26,217 nt of DNA from DATFLL01 sp035267785 (GCA_035267785.1 DATFLL010000054.1:1-26217); one strand, 5' to 3'. Positions 1 through 10,416 are shown, counted from the first letter of the stretch. The notes: generated from the letters alone by a model not told the origin. A program made the numbers and translations.

Positions 1-52
1 ACATCACAATAACGACTCTCGTTGAGTAAATCCGATCCACTACTCGGGACGA

Positions 53-1192
53 CTAAGTGGCCAACAACTTGCGGTGTGTGTGTACGGACATCAGGATACC
101 GAAACCGGCCATCAAGGTCACCATCGAGGTTCCGCCGTAGCTGACCAGCGGCAGAGGCAGGCCGACCACGGGCAGCAGCCCCGAGACCATGCCGATGTTG
201 ACGAAGACGTATACGAAAAACGTCAAGGTGATGGACCCGGCCACGAGGCGGCTGTAGGTATCCTGCGCCTGGGTGGCGATGTAAAGGCCGCGGCCGATGA
301 CGAACAGATAGAGCGTGAGCAGCAGCATCACGCCGAGGAAACCGAACTCCTCGCTGAATACGGCGAAGATGAAGTCGGTCTTGCGCTCCGGCAGGAAATC
401 CAGGTGCGACTGGGTGCCATTCAGCCAGCCCTTGCCGAACAGGCCGCCCGAGCCGATGGCAATGGTGGACTGGATGATGTGATAGCCGGCCCCGAGCGGG
501 TCGTTTTCCGGATTGAGAAAGGTCAATACGCGCTGGCGCTGGTAGTCGTGCATGAAGTGCCAGGCCAGCGGCGCGCTGGCGGCCAACAGGACCAGGCCGG
601 CTATGACCACACGCCAACGAATGCCGGCGAACAGCAGCACGAAGGCGCCGGCGCTGCCAACGAGCAGGGCGGTGCCCAGATCCGGCTGCTTGGCGATCAA
701 CAGTGTGGGAACGAGGATAAAGGCGATGGCCGCCAGCACCCGCAGGCGGTTGGGAGGCAGTGTACTGTCGGCCAGGTACCAGGCGATCATCATCGGTACG
801 GCGAGTTTCATGATTTCCGAGGGTTGGAAACGAAACAGGCCGAGGTCCAACCAGCGCTGCGCCCCCTTGCCGATGTCACCGAGCACCAGCACCGCCAGCA
901 GCAGGATGAGTCCCAGGGCGAACAGCCAGGGCGACCAGTTTTCGATGGTGTCCGGCGTGACCTGCGCGACCACCAGCATGACGCTGAACGCCAACGCCAG
1001 GCGCAGGGCCTCGCGTATGATCACGTCCATATCCTGGCCGCTGGCGCTGTAGAGCACCACCAGTCCCAGACCGGAGAGCAGCAGCAGGCCGATCAGAAGC
1101 GGTACGTCGACGTGCAGCCGTTGCGCAAGGGACGTGCCCTCAGTGCTGGCCGCGCTGCGTCCCAGAATTCGGCCGTTGTCCAGTAGCGACAT
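53..1192 (-). CDS. rodA: RodA, SEDS-family peptidoglycan glycosyltransferase
   Basis: This inner-membrane protein of 379 residues is the SEDS glycan polymerase of the rod-shape elongasome. It polymerises lipid II together with PBP2. The sequence shows multiple hydrophobic segments starting near residue 31. It has the RodA loop LDFLPERKTDFIFAVFSEEF, which carries the conserved acidic residue and EEFG motif, and the C-terminal GLPLPLVSYGG signature. It is the last gene of the mreB-mreC-mreD-mrdA-rodA set. The start at 1192 lies inside mrdA, giving a 53-base overlap, and is supported by a GAGG Shine-Dalgarno about 7 bases upstream. The length matches the family (E. coli RodA is about 370 residues). 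The identification is secure. Confidence 0.97.
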   Translation of the reverse strand: MSLLDNGRILGRSAASTEGTSLAQRLHVDVPLLIGLLLLSGLGLVVLYSASGQDMDVIIREALRLALAFSVMLVVAQVTPDTIENWSPWLFALGLILLLAVLVLGDIGKGAQRWLDLGLFRFQPSEIMKLAVPMMIAWYLADSTLPPNRLRVLAAIAFILVPTLLIAKQPDLGTALLVGSAGAFVLLFAGIRWRVVIAGLVLLAASAPLAWHFMHDYQRQRVLTFLNPENDPLGAGYHIIQSTIAIGSGGLFGKGWLNGTQSHLDFLPERKTDFIFAVFSEEFGFLGVMLLLTLYLFVIGRGLYIATQAQDTYSRLVAGSITLTFFVYVFVNIGMVSGLLPVVGLPLPLVSYGGTSMVTLMAGFGILMSVHTHRKLLAT

Positions 1193-3053
1193 GATTCGCC
1201 TCGGGTGATTCCAGTAAATAGTAGTCCATGACCTGCCGGGCTATCGGCGCGGCGACCGAACCGCCGCCGCCCCCATGCTCGACGATTACGGCCACGGCTA
1301 TCTTGGGGTCCTTGACGGGCGCGAAGCCGATGAACAGGGCGTGGTCGCGCAGTTTCTTGGCGATGTCCTCCTCGACGTACTCTTCGTCCTGCTTCATGCC
1401 GAAGACCTGTGCCGTGCCGGTCTTGCCGGCGATGGTGTACTTGAGATTATGACTGATGCGCCGCGCCGTTCCGTGAATACTATGCACCACGTCGTGCATG
1501 TCGTGGATGACGTTGTCCCAGTCCGACTGGCGAACCTTGGCGATCGTGCCCAGCAGGTGCGGCGGAATGACCTGCATGGCGTTGCTGTCAGGGTTCTGCT
1601 CGGCGTAGACCACGTGCGGCTGCATCCGGTGGCCCTGATCGGCCAGGGTCGCCGTGATGTTGGCCAGCTGCAACGGTGTCGCGAGCTCGAATCCCTGCCC
1701 GATACCGGTGATGAGGGTTTCGCCCGGGAACCACGGCAGGTGCTGCGTACGCCGCTTCCAGGCGCGCGAGGGCATCAGGCCGGGCAGTTCGCCCTGGAGG
1801 TCGATGCCGGTCTTGCGCCCGAAACCGAACCGGTACAGATAGTCATGCAGGCGGTCGATGCCCAGATTCTGCGCCAGCTCGTAAAAATAGACGTCACAGG
1901 ACTGCACGATGGCCTTGTGCAGGTCCACATGGCCGTGACCCCATTTCTTCCAGTCGCGGTATTTACGGTCGTCGCCTTCGATTTGATAGTAGCCGGGACA
2001 GAATATTTCGTCCGTGGGTTTGATCACACCGAGCTCCAGGCCGGCGAGCGCGGTGAACGGCTTGCTGGTGGAGCCCGGGGGGTATTGGCCGCGAATGGCC
2101 CGGTTGAACAGGGGCCGGTCCGGTGAGGTGCTCAGCTTTTTGTAGGTCTTGGCATCGAGTCCGTTGACGAACACATTGGGGTCGTAGCTCGGCATGCTGA
2201 CCAGGGCGAGTACAGCGCCGGTCTTGGGGTCGATGGCTACCAGGGAGCCGTCGTTGTCGCCGAAGGCCCTCTCGGCGATGGCCTGCATCTTGATGTCGAT
2301 ATTCAGATACAGGTTCTTGCCGGGTGTCGGCGGCGTGCGCTCGAGGACGCGAAGCACGCGTCCCTGGGCATTGGTCTCCACCTGTTGGTAACCGACCTCG
2401 CCGTGCAGCACGGACTCGTAGGACCGCTCCACGCCCACCTTGCCGATGTGGCTGGTCCCGCTGTAGTTCGAGGCGTCCACCTTGCGAAGCTCTTCTTCGT
2501 TGATGCGACCGACATAGCCCACCACGTGCGCGGCCAGACGCCCAAGCGGATAGTGGCGGGTCAGCGAGGCCTCGATGTCCACGCCGGGAAAGCGATATCG
2601 GTTGACCGCAAAGCGCGCCACTTCCTTGTCCGTGAGGCGAAAACGCAGCGGGACGCCCTCGAAACGCCGCGTGCGTTTGACCATCTTTTTGAAGCGGTCG
2701 ATGTCGTCATCGCTGATGTCGATGAGCTTGCGCAGGCCCTTGAGCGTTTGGGCCAGGTTGGGCACGCGCTCGGGTACTATCTCCAGGCTGTAGCTCGGCA
2801 CGTTTTCGGCGAGCAGTACACCGTTGCGGTCGTAGATGAGCCCGCGCGTGGGCGCGATCGGCACGATGTTGACGCGGTTGTTGTGCGACAAAGTGGTGTA
2901 GTGGGCATGGTTGATGATTTGCAGATACACCATGCGCCCGATCAACACGACCGACAGGATGATCGTCAACGCCACCGCCGCAATGGTGCGGCGCTGGAAC
3001 AGCATGAGCTCGCGGAGGTGATCCTTGAGGGCGGTGTGTTTCTGGCGGGCCAT
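1140..3053 (-). CDS. mrdA: Penicillin-binding protein 2 (peptidoglycan DD-transpeptidase)
   Basis: PBP2 cross-links the side-wall peptidoglycan polymerised by RodA and is anchored in the inner membrane with its catalytic domain in the periplasm. The 637 residues have a cytoplasmic basic N-terminus and one membrane segment at about residues 23-46. A pedestal/dimerisation domain follows, starting with the conserved RGLIYDRNG stretch near residue 70, then the transpeptidase domain. The catalytic motifs are all present: STSK at 328-331 (Ser328 nucleophile), SCD at 385-387 and KTG at 544-546. It sits 9 bases downstream of mreD, and its 3' end overlaps rodA, so the two partners are probably translated together. 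The length is typical of the family. Confidence 0.97.
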   Translation of the reverse strand: MARQKHTALKDHLRELMLFQRRTIAAVALTIILSVVLIGRMVYLQIINHAHYTTLSHNNRVNIVPIAPTRGLIYDRNGVLLAENVPSYSLEIVPERVPNLAQTLKGLRKLIDISDDDIDRFKKMVKRTRRFEGVPLRFRLTDKEVARFAVNRYRFPGVDIEASLTRHYPLGRLAAHVVGYVGRINEEELRKVDASNYSGTSHIGKVGVERSYESVLHGEVGYQQVETNAQGRVLRVLERTPPTPGKNLYLNIDIKMQAIAERAFGDNDGSLVAIDPKTGAVLALVSMPSYDPNVFVNGLDAKTYKKLSTSPDRPLFNRAIRGQYPPGSTSKPFTALAGLELGVIKPTDEIFCPGYYQIEGDDRKYRDWKKWGHGHVDLHKAIVQSCDVYFYELAQNLGIDRLHDYLYRFGFGRKTGIDLQGELPGLMPSRAWKRRTQHLPWFPGETLITGIGQGFELATPLQLANITATLADQGHRMQPHVVYAEQNPDSNAMQVIPPHLLGTIAKVRQSDWDNVIHDMHDVVHSIHGTARRISHNLKYTIAGKTGTAQVFGMKQDEEYVEEDIAKKLRDHALFIGFAPVKDPKIAVAVIVEHGGGGGSVAAPIARQVMDYYLLESPEANHVATGQRPNSGTQRGQH

Positions 3054-3062
3054 CTCTCGGGG

Positions 3063-3551
3063 TCAGGTGACTTGGAAGCGCCGGCGCGTGTTGCGCAGGA
3101 TGACGAATACCCAGGGCCAGATGACGGTGCTGCTCACCGAGGGCAGTAGATACAACCAGAGATTGGGAGATTGGCCCGTAATACCTTTGATCCATAATAC
3201 CAGCAGTTGTTCCAGGACGATCAGCAGGAAAATGGTCAGGGCCTGTTGCCAGAGGGGGAAGACGCGCACGCGTCGGTGGAGCTTGAGTGTCAGGAAGGCG
3301 ATGATGGCAAATCCGAGGGCATATTGGCCGAGCAGCGTGCCCTCCATGACGTCGAGCAGGAGGCCGACAGTCCAGCCCACGCCCACGCCCACGCGATCGG
3401 GCAGGGCCATGCACCAATAGATCAATACCAGGGCGGCCCATTCCGGGCGTACCAGCGCCGCCCAATGCGGCAAGGGCATGATGTCGAGCATCAGCGCGAC
3501 GGCGAAGCTCGCCACGATGGTGCCGCCCCCGCGGTGTCGGACCTGCATCAT
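3063..3551 (-). CDS. mreD: Rod shape-determining protein MreD
   Basis: MreD is a small polytopic inner-membrane protein of the elongasome that links MreC to MreB and PBP2/RodA. With the start at 3551 it has 162 residues, the same as E. coli MreD, and several hydrophobic helices. The open frame extends to 3611, but those extra residues are charged, glycine-rich and lie wholly inside mreC. The start at 3551 gives a classic ATGA overlap with the mreC stop. A second ATG follows immediately at 3548 and could also be used. Flanking mreC and mrdA make the assignment firm despite the low sequence conservation of this family. Confidence 0.93.
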   Translation of the reverse strand: MMQVRHRGGGTIVASFAVALMLDIMPLPHWAALVRPEWAALVLIYWCMALPDRVGVGVGWTVGLLLDVMEGTLLGQYALGFAIIAFLTLKLHRRVRVFPLWQQALTIFLLIVLEQLLVLWIKGITGQSPNLWLYLLPSVSSTVIWPWVFVILRNTRRRFQVT

Positions 3552-4417
3552 TTGCTTACCTTCCCATCGGGGGCCGCGGCCTGCGGCGGCGGTCGCTTGT
3601 GGTTGGTCCACACCAATAACACCTCGCGCGAGCGCTCCAGGTGCGCGGCCGGTTCGGCTTCGATGTTCGCAAACGGCAGGCTGGGGTCGATCTCAACCTT
3701 CGTGACCCGGCCAACCGGGTAGCCTGGTGGAAAAACCCCGCCCAGTCCGGAGGTGACCAGGAGGTCGCCCGGTTTGATGTCGGCGTTGTTCGGCAGATGC
3801 GGCAGGTCGAGCGTGCCCGAGGCGCCCGTGCCCACGGCGATCGCGCGCAGGCCGTTGCGGTTCACCAACACTGGGGTGGCGTGGCTGGGATCGGTAATCA
3901 GCATGGCTGTACTGGTAAACGGCCCGACATGCACGACCTGGCCCATGACGCCCTCGGCATCGACCAGCGGCTGGCCGGGATAGACCTGATCGGAGCTGCC
4001 CTTGTTCAACACGATGAGTCGCGTGAAGGGATCGGTATCGACGGCCAGCAGCTCGGCGACGAGTACCCGTTCGCCGACCTTCTTCGACGCGCGCAGCAGC
4101 TCGCGCAGGCGCGTATTTTCGGCCTCCAGGGCATCCATGCGCTGAAGCTGCGCCTTGAGCAGCAGATTGCGCGTGTGCAGCGTGCGGTTGTCGTCCTGCA
4201 GCGTGTCGCGCGAGGCGAAGGTCTGCGAGGCCCAGTCGCCGATCTCGGATGGGATATTGACCACGTAACGCAGCGGATAGACGACCACGGAAAGCGCCGA
4301 ACGCAGGCTTTCCAGGTGATGATAGCGGTGATCGACCGTCATCAGCACGATCGACAGCAACAAGAACAACAGCAATCGCGTGCCGAGCGACGGACCTTGT
4401 ATGAATAGCCGTTTGAT
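3548..4417 (-). CDS. mreC: Rod shape-determining protein MreC, apparently initiated at AUC
   Basis: MreC is a bitopic inner-membrane protein whose periplasmic coiled coil and beta domains scaffold PBP2. It has an N-terminal membrane helix, a coiled coil around the LEAENTRLRELL stretch and the beta domain containing VTSGLGGVFPPGYPVG. The first standard start codon in frame is TTG at 4375. The frame continues upstream, however, with residues KRLFIQGPSLGTRLLL, which match the conserved MreC N-terminus (E. coli begins MKPIFSRGPSL). The only codon in the initiator position is ATC at 4415-4417, 6 bases after an AGAGG Shine-Dalgarno (4424-4428). An in-frame TGA lies a few codons upstream. I therefore extend the gene to 4417, giving 289 residues. 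If AUC is not used, the TTG start at 4375 gives 275 residues. Confidence 0.9.
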   Translation of the reverse strand: MKRLFIQGPSLGTRLLLFLLLSIVLMTVDHRYHHLESLRSALSVVVYPLRYVVNIPSEIGDWASQTFASRDTLQDDNRTLHTRNLLLKAQLQRMDALEAENTRLRELLRASKKVGERVLVAELLAVDTDPFTRLIVLNKGSSDQVYPGQPLVDAEGVMGQVVHVGPFTSTAMLITDPSHATPVLVNRNGLRAIAVGTGASGTLDLPHLPNNADIKPGDLLVTSGLGGVFPPGYPVGRVTKVEIDPSLPFANIEAEPAAHLERSREVLLVWTNHKRPPPQAAAPDGKVSK

Positions 4418-4448
4418 ATCACACCTCTGAGGCGCTCACGACAACATC

Positions 4449-4470
4449 GCCGGACCGCCGCCGGTCCGGC
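4449..4470 (-). other. Hairpin between mreB and mreC
   Basis: GCCGGACC and GGTCCGGC (4449-4456 and 4463-4470) form an 8 bp perfect stem around a 6-base GC loop, extendable to 9 bp with a 4-base loop. It lies in the 102-base gap between the mreB stop and the mreC start. There is no T-run on the minus strand after it. It is more likely an mRNA-processing or attenuation element, separating abundant mreB mRNA from mreC, than a full terminator. The role is inferred; the inverted repeat is seen directly. Confidence 0.55.
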
Positions 4471-4519
4471 ACATAAACAGGTGTCAGCGCGGTGTTCCCT
4501 TCCCCGCTGTGATAGTCGG

Positions 4520-5566
4520 CTATTCGGTGCTGAACAGGTCGCCGCCGTGCTCGTCGATCATCTCCAGGGCACGACCGCCGCCGCGGGCAACGCAGGTGAG
4601 CGGGTCTTCGGCAATGATGACCGGCAGGCCGGTCTCTTCCATGATCAGACGGTCCAAATCGCGCAGCAGCGCCCCGCCGCCGGTCAGCACCATGCCGCGC
4701 TCGGCGATGTCGGCGGCGAGCTCGGGCGGGGTCTGTTCCAGGGCGGTCTTCACCGCACTGACGATGCCCGACAGCGGTTCCTGCAGGGCTTCGAGAATTT
4801 CGTTGCTGTTGAGCGTAAAAGTACGCGGCACGCCTTCGGCGAGATTGCGGCCGCGGATCTCCATCTCCCGCACCTCGTTGCCGGGATAGGCCGAGCCGAT
4901 CTCCTGCTTGATGCGCTCGGCGGTGGATTCACCGATGAGGCTGCCGTAGTTGCGGCGGATATAATTGATGATTGCCTCGTCGAACCGATCGCCGCCGATG
5001 CGCACCGAGGCGGCGTAGACGATGCCGCTGAGCGAAATGACCGCCACCTCGGTCGTGCCGCCGCCGATGTCCAGCACCATCGACCCGCTCGCCTCGCTGA
5101 TGGGCATACCGGCGCCGATGGCCGCGGCCATCGGCTCTTCGATCAGATACACTTCGCGCGCCCCGGCGCCGGCCGCCGATTCGCGGATGGCGCGGCGCTC
5201 GACCTGCGTCGAACCGCAGGGAACGCATACCAGCACGCGCGGGCTGGGGCGGAAGAACTTGTTCTCGTGGACCTTGCGAATGAAGTGCTGAAGCATTTTT
5301 TCGGTGACGGTGAAGTCGGCGATGACGCCGTCCTTCATCGGCCGGATGGCGACGATATTGCCGGGCGTGCGCCCGAGCATGCGTTTCGCCTCCAGGCCGA
5401 CGGCCGCGATGCTCTTGGGGCCGCCCGGTCCGCGCTCCTGGCGGATGGCCACCACCGACGGTTCGTTCAGCACGATGCCCTGACCGCGGACGTAGATCAG
5501 CGTGTTGGCCGTGCCCAGGTCGATGGAGATGTCATTGGAAAAGATGCCGCGCAGCCGGTCAAACAT
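4520..5566 (-). CDS. mreB: Rod shape-determining protein MreB (bacterial actin)
   Basis: MreB is the actin-like ATPase that polymerises beneath the inner membrane and orients the elongasome. The 348 residues contain an amphipathic N-terminus (MFDRLRGIF), phosphate-1 DLGTANT at 16-22, phosphate-2 DIGGGTTE at 166-173 and the adenosine-region TGGGALL near the C-terminus. Length and motifs match gammaproteobacterial MreB closely. It heads the minus-strand operon and is divergent from gatC with 133 bases between them. A weak purine stretch (GAAGA) precedes the ATG. Confidence 0.98.
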   Translation of the reverse strand: MFDRLRGIFSNDISIDLGTANTLIYVRGQGIVLNEPSVVAIRQERGPGGPKSIAAVGLEAKRMLGRTPGNIVAIRPMKDGVIADFTVTEKMLQHFIRKVHENKFFRPSPRVLVCVPCGSTQVERRAIRESAAGAGAREVYLIEEPMAAAIGAGMPISEASGSMVLDIGGGTTEVAVISLSGIVYAASVRIGGDRFDEAIINYIRRNYGSLIGESTAERIKQEIGSAYPGNEVREMEIRGRNLAEGVPRTFTLNSNEILEALQEPLSGIVSAVKTALEQTPPELAADIAERGMVLTGGGALLRDLDRLIMEETGLPVIIAEDPLTCVARGGGRALEMIDEHGGDLFSTE

Positions 5567-5610
5567 GTTGTTTTAATCTTCAATAAGTTAATGGGGGATA
5601 AAACAGGCCT

Positions 5611-5640
5611 ACTTTAATCAATTGCAGGGGCTTTGGGCAA
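5611..5640 (-). promoter_or_regulatory. Candidate sigma-70 promoter for mreB
   Basis: On the minus strand, TTGCCC (5635-5640) and TAAAGT (5611-5616) are separated by 18 bases and lie 45-74 bases upstream of the mreB ATG. Each hexamer matches consensus at four of six positions. The region also has to hold the gatC promoter on the plus strand, for which I see no convincing hexamer pair. This is read by eye only. Confidence 0.3.
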
Positions 5641-5699
5641 GCTGCCAACTGTGGTAACGTTGCCAATTTGCTGAGACTATCACAGCGGAGCAGACCAAG

Positions 5700-5987
5700 A
5701 TGTCTCTGGACAAAGCGGACGTCGAAAAGATCGCCCACCTGGCCCGCCTGGCGATCGACGAGGGCGACATCCCCGAATACGCCCGAAATCTGACCAATAT
5801 ATTGGACCTGGTCGAGCAGATGAACGCCGTGGATACGGCGGGGGTCACCCCCATGGCACATCCCCTGGAGGTCGCCCAGCGCCTGCGCGAGGACGAGGTC
5901 ACCGAGGCCGACCAGCGCGAGTTGTTCCAGGCCCACGCGCCGGCCGTGGAGGCCGGGCTGTACCTGGTGCCCCAGGTGATCGAATAG
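5700..5987 (+). CDS. gatC: Asp-tRNA(Asn)/Glu-tRNA(Gln) amidotransferase subunit C
   Basis: GatC is the small subunit that holds GatA and GatB together in the GatCAB amidotransferase. This cytoplasmic complex converts misacylated Asp-tRNA(Asn) and/or Glu-tRNA(Gln) to the correct aminoacyl-tRNA. The 95 residues contain the family pattern VEKIAHLARLAIDE near the N-terminus, LDLVEQMNAVDT in the middle and a C-terminal AP.VEAGLYLVPQVIE motif. A GCGGAG Shine-Dalgarno precedes the ATG. It is first in a gatC-gatA-gatB cluster. Its presence suggests the host lacks AsnRS and/or GlnRS activity for at least one of these tRNAs. Confidence 0.97.
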   Translation: MSLDKADVEKIAHLARLAIDEGDIPEYARNLTNILDLVEQMNAVDTAGVTPMAHPLEVAQRLREDEVTEADQRELFQAHAPAVEAGLYLVPQVIE

Positions 5988-6093
5988 GGTCATCGACCAG
6001 GGGGCCGGCGCCTCCGAACACAGCAGGCTCGAGCCTGTGATTGCCGGGGCCGATCCCGGCTCATCAGCCAGATTGACGATCCAGAGCACGCCT

Positions 6094-7548
6094 ATGTATA
6101 CCAAGTCCATTGCCGAACTGGCCGCCGGGCTGCGCGCCCGGGAGTTTTCCAGCGAGGAGCTCACCCGGGCCCTGCTGGAGCGAATCAACCGCCTGGACAG
6201 CCAGCTCAACTCCTTTATAACAGTCGCCGAGGAACAGGCCCTCGAGCAGGCCCGCGCCGCGGACGCCCGCCTGGCCGCGGGCGAGGCGGGCGCGCTGACC
6301 GGCATTCCCGTGGCCCAGAAGGACATCTTCTGCACCCGGGGCATTCGCACCAGCTGCGGCTCGAAGATGCTGGACAACTTCGTCGCCCCCTACGACGCCC
6401 ACGTCGTCGAGCGCTTCAACGAGGCCGGCGCGGTGCTGATCGGAAAGACCAACATGGACGAGTTCGCGATGGGCTCGTCCAACGAGACCAGTTTCTACGG
6501 CCCGGTGAAAAACCCCTGGGACACGAGCACCGTGCCCGGCGGCTCCTCCGGCGGTTCGGCCGCGGCCGTGGCCGCCCGGCTGGTCCCGGCGGCCACGGGC
6601 ACCGACACCGGCGGGTCGATTCGCCAGCCGGCCGCGCTGTGCGGTATCACCGGTCTGAAGCCCACCTACGGCCGGGTCTCGCGTTACGGCATGATCGCCT
6701 TCGCCTCCAGCCTGGATCAGGGCGGTCCCATGGCGCGCAGCGCCGAGGATGCGGCCATCCTGCTCGGCGCCATGGCCGGCTTCGACAAGCGCGATTCGAC
6801 CAGCCTGGACCAGCCGGTCCCCGATTACACGACGACACTGAACGACGACCTCAAGGGTCTGAAGATCGGTCTGCCCAAGGAGTTTTTCGGCGAAGGCCTG
6901 GATGCCGGGGTCGCCGAGGTCATCGAGGCGGCCGTCGCCGAATACAGGAAGCTCGGCGCCGAGGTGATCGAGATCAGTTTGCCGAACAGCGCCCTGGCCG
7001 TGCCGACTTACTATGTCGTCGCACCCGCCGAGTGTTCCTCGAACCTGTCGCGTTTCGACGGCGTGCGCTTCGGCTACCGCTGCGAAGAGCCGCGCGACCT
7101 GGAAGACCTGTACAAGCGCTCGCGCGGCGAGGGTTTCGGCGCCGAGGTCAAGCGGCGCATCATGATCGGCACCTACGCGCTGTCGGCCGGTTATTACGAC
7201 GCCTATTATCTGAAGGCCCAGCAGATGCGCCGGCTCATCAGCGACGACTTCAAGCGCGCCTTCGAGCAGTGCGATGTCATCATGGGGCCGACCGCGCCGG
7301 GTACGGCGTTCAAGATCGGCGAGAAGACCGACGACCCGGTCACCATGTACCTGTCGGACATCTACACCATCGCGGCCAATCTGGCCGGTCTGCCGGGCAT
7401 GTCGGTGCCGGCGGGAATGGCCAACGAGTTGCCCGTGGGGCTGCAGATCATTGGCAACTATTTCGACGAGGCACGTCTGCTCAACGTCGGGCACCGGTAT
7501 CAGCAGGTGACCGACTGGCATACGCGCGCTCCCCAGGGATTCGAATAA
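6094..7548 (+). CDS. gatA: Asp-tRNA(Asn)/Glu-tRNA(Gln) amidotransferase subunit A
   Basis: GatA is the glutaminase subunit, an amidase-signature enzyme that releases ammonia from glutamine and channels it to GatB. With the start at 6094 the protein has 484 residues, the usual family length, and begins MYTKSIAELAAGL as GatA proteins do. A GTG further upstream (6037) would only add 19 unconserved residues. The Ser-cisSer-Lys catalytic triad is visible: Lys76 in VAQKDIF, Ser151 in GGSSGGS and Ser175 in TDTGGSIRQPA. It lies about 106 bases after gatC and is followed 136 bases later by gatB. Confidence 0.97.
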   Translation: MYTKSIAELAAGLRAREFSSEELTRALLERINRLDSQLNSFITVAEEQALEQARAADARLAAGEAGALTGIPVAQKDIFCTRGIRTSCGSKMLDNFVAPYDAHVVERFNEAGAVLIGKTNMDEFAMGSSNETSFYGPVKNPWDTSTVPGGSSGGSAAAVAARLVPAATGTDTGGSIRQPAALCGITGLKPTYGRVSRYGMIAFASSLDQGGPMARSAEDAAILLGAMAGFDKRDSTSLDQPVPDYTTTLNDDLKGLKIGLPKEFFGEGLDAGVAEVIEAAVAEYRKLGAEVIEISLPNSALAVPTYYVVAPAECSSNLSRFDGVRFGYRCEEPRDLEDLYKRSRGEGFGAEVKRRIMIGTYALSAGYYDAYYLKAQQMRRLISDDFKRAFEQCDVIMGPTAPGTAFKIGEKTDDPVTMYLSDIYTIAANLAGLPGMSVPAGMANELPVGLQIIGNYFDEARLLNVGHRYQQVTDWHTRAPQGFE

Positions 7549-7684
7549 ACCGCGAACCGCGGACGCGCCGCGCGCGGGAAATGATTTGTCTTATCGTTCG
7601 GATAAACGCAACTACTGATCATGAGCTGGGCGCTGTGGAGAGCGGGTTGACCTCGCCACTCGTCCCTCACAACTCGGAACTGAC

Positions 7685-9124
<1,440 letters not shown>

Positions 9125-9172
9125 TATTCATAGTCTGATCGGGCAGTCGGCCGCGCGCCGACGGCGGTTGCC

Positions 9173-10054
9173 ATGACACCGGAAAGCGACAGTCTGCAGC
9201 GCTTCGTCTTCGAGCACCTGGCGGTGCGCGGAGAGTTGGTTCACCTGGATGCGACCTGGCAGGCCATCCTGGCGCGCCACGATTATCCCCAGCCCGTGCG
9301 CGACCTGCTCGGCCAGATGATGGCCGCCGCCGCGCTGCTCTCGGCCACCCTCAAGTTCGACGGCGCCATGACGCTGCAGGTGCAGGGCGGCGGGCCGATC
9401 ACCCTGATGGTCGTGGAAGTGACCGCCGAGCGTACGCTGCGCGGCATGGCCCACTGGGAAGGGGAGCTGACCGAAGGCCCGCTGGAGTCCCTGGTCGGCG
9501 CCGGGCGCCTGCTTATCACGATCGACCCGGGCGGGGGCCGCGAGCGTTATCAGGGCATCGTCGAGCTGACCGGTGCCAGCCTCAGCGAGGCGTTGGACGC
9601 CTACCTCGCCCAGTCCGAACAGCTCGATACCCGGCTGTGGCTCGCGGCCGACGGCCAGGCCGCCGGCGGCCTGCTGATCCAGCGCCTGCCCGACGAGGCC
9701 GGCGCCGAGGACAAGGACGCCTGGCAGCGTATCAGCCTGTTGTCCGAGACGGTGCGGCCCGACGAGCTGCTGGGCCTGCACGCCCGCGAGATCATTCATC
9801 GCCTGTTCCATGAAGAAGACGTGCGCGTGTTCGAGACCGAACCCGTGTGTTTTCGCTGTTCATGCTCGCGCGAGCGCGTGGCCAACATGCTGCGCACACT
9901 CGGGCGCGACGAGGTCAATGACATCCTCGACGAGCAGGGCTCCATCGAAGTGACCTGCGAGTTCTGCAACCAGCACTACAGCTTCGACACCGTCGACGCC
10001 GAACAGCTGTTTGCATCCGACATCTCGCCCGAGATCCCCAAGACTCGGCATTGA
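9173..10054 (+). CDS. hslO: Redox-regulated chaperone Hsp33
   Basis: Hsp33 is a cytoplasmic holdase chaperone activated by oxidative unfolding of a C-terminal zinc domain. The 293 residues contain the N-terminal core with ARHDYPQPVRDLLGQMMAA and VQGGGPITLMV, a linker, and the redox switch. The zinc cysteines are Cys229 and Cys231 (CSC) plus Cys262 and Cys265 (CEFC), so all four ligands of the CxC...CxxC motif are intact. Length and motif spacing match E. coli Hsp33. It is 48 bases downstream of gatB with no terminator seen between, so read-through from gatCAB is possible. Confidence 0.96.
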   Translation: MTPESDSLQRFVFEHLAVRGELVHLDATWQAILARHDYPQPVRDLLGQMMAAAALLSATLKFDGAMTLQVQGGGPITLMVVEVTAERTLRGMAHWEGELTEGPLESLVGAGRLLITIDPGGGRERYQGIVELTGASLSEALDAYLAQSEQLDTRLWLAADGQAAGGLLIQRLPDEAGAEDKDAWQRISLLSETVRPDELLGLHAREIIHRLFHEEDVRVFETEPVCFRCSCSRERVANMLRTLGRDEVNDILDEQGSIEVTCEFCNQHYSFDTVDAEQLFASDISPEIPKTRH

Positions 10055-10416
10055 GGCGGTCTGCACTGACGGACCGGTTCCGCGTTACTGCGGTCGTCGC
10101 AGTCACGTTCGCTGTGCCTGCGGCGATGGCCGTGCGCCGCCTTGGCCGGCAGCGCCGCCAACAGCGATTCGGGGGTTCGAACGCACGGGTCTCAAATATT
10201 TTTTCCGATTCACTTCTTTGTTCCAGCCGCACGACCCTGATCTGACTCGGACGCCTGCCCCGAACGCTGCGTAAGACTTCCGTTCCCACGCCCCGTCAGA
10301 ACAAACCAGATTCGAGACATCGTCGTAAATACCGTCCACGTACGCCCTGCGCCGGGACGCGCCGCACGGCGCCCATGGTCTATGCTTATTGCGAATTGGG
10401 ATGACCGGAGAGTGCG
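10055..10416. other. Intergenic region without a recognisable gene
   Basis: These 362 bases separate hslO from the LapA-like gene. I see a 6 bp stem ACTGCG/CGCAGT (10087-10103) shortly after hslO, without a T-run, and an AT-rich patch near 10193-10210. Short open frames exist here but lack Shine-Dalgarno sequences and recognisable protein features. The promoter of the LapA-like gene presumably lies in the last 100 bases, but no clear hexamers stand out. Confidence 0.5.

Noticed and set aside
11..23. AACGA/TCGTT hairpin downstream of rodA as terminator
   Set aside because: The stem has only 5 bp and no T-run follows on the minus strand; too weak to call so close to the window edge.
6037..6093. 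GTG start that would lengthen GatA by 19 residues
   Set aside because: GatA proteins begin with the MYTKSIAELAAGL-type sequence at 6094, and 484 residues is the family length.
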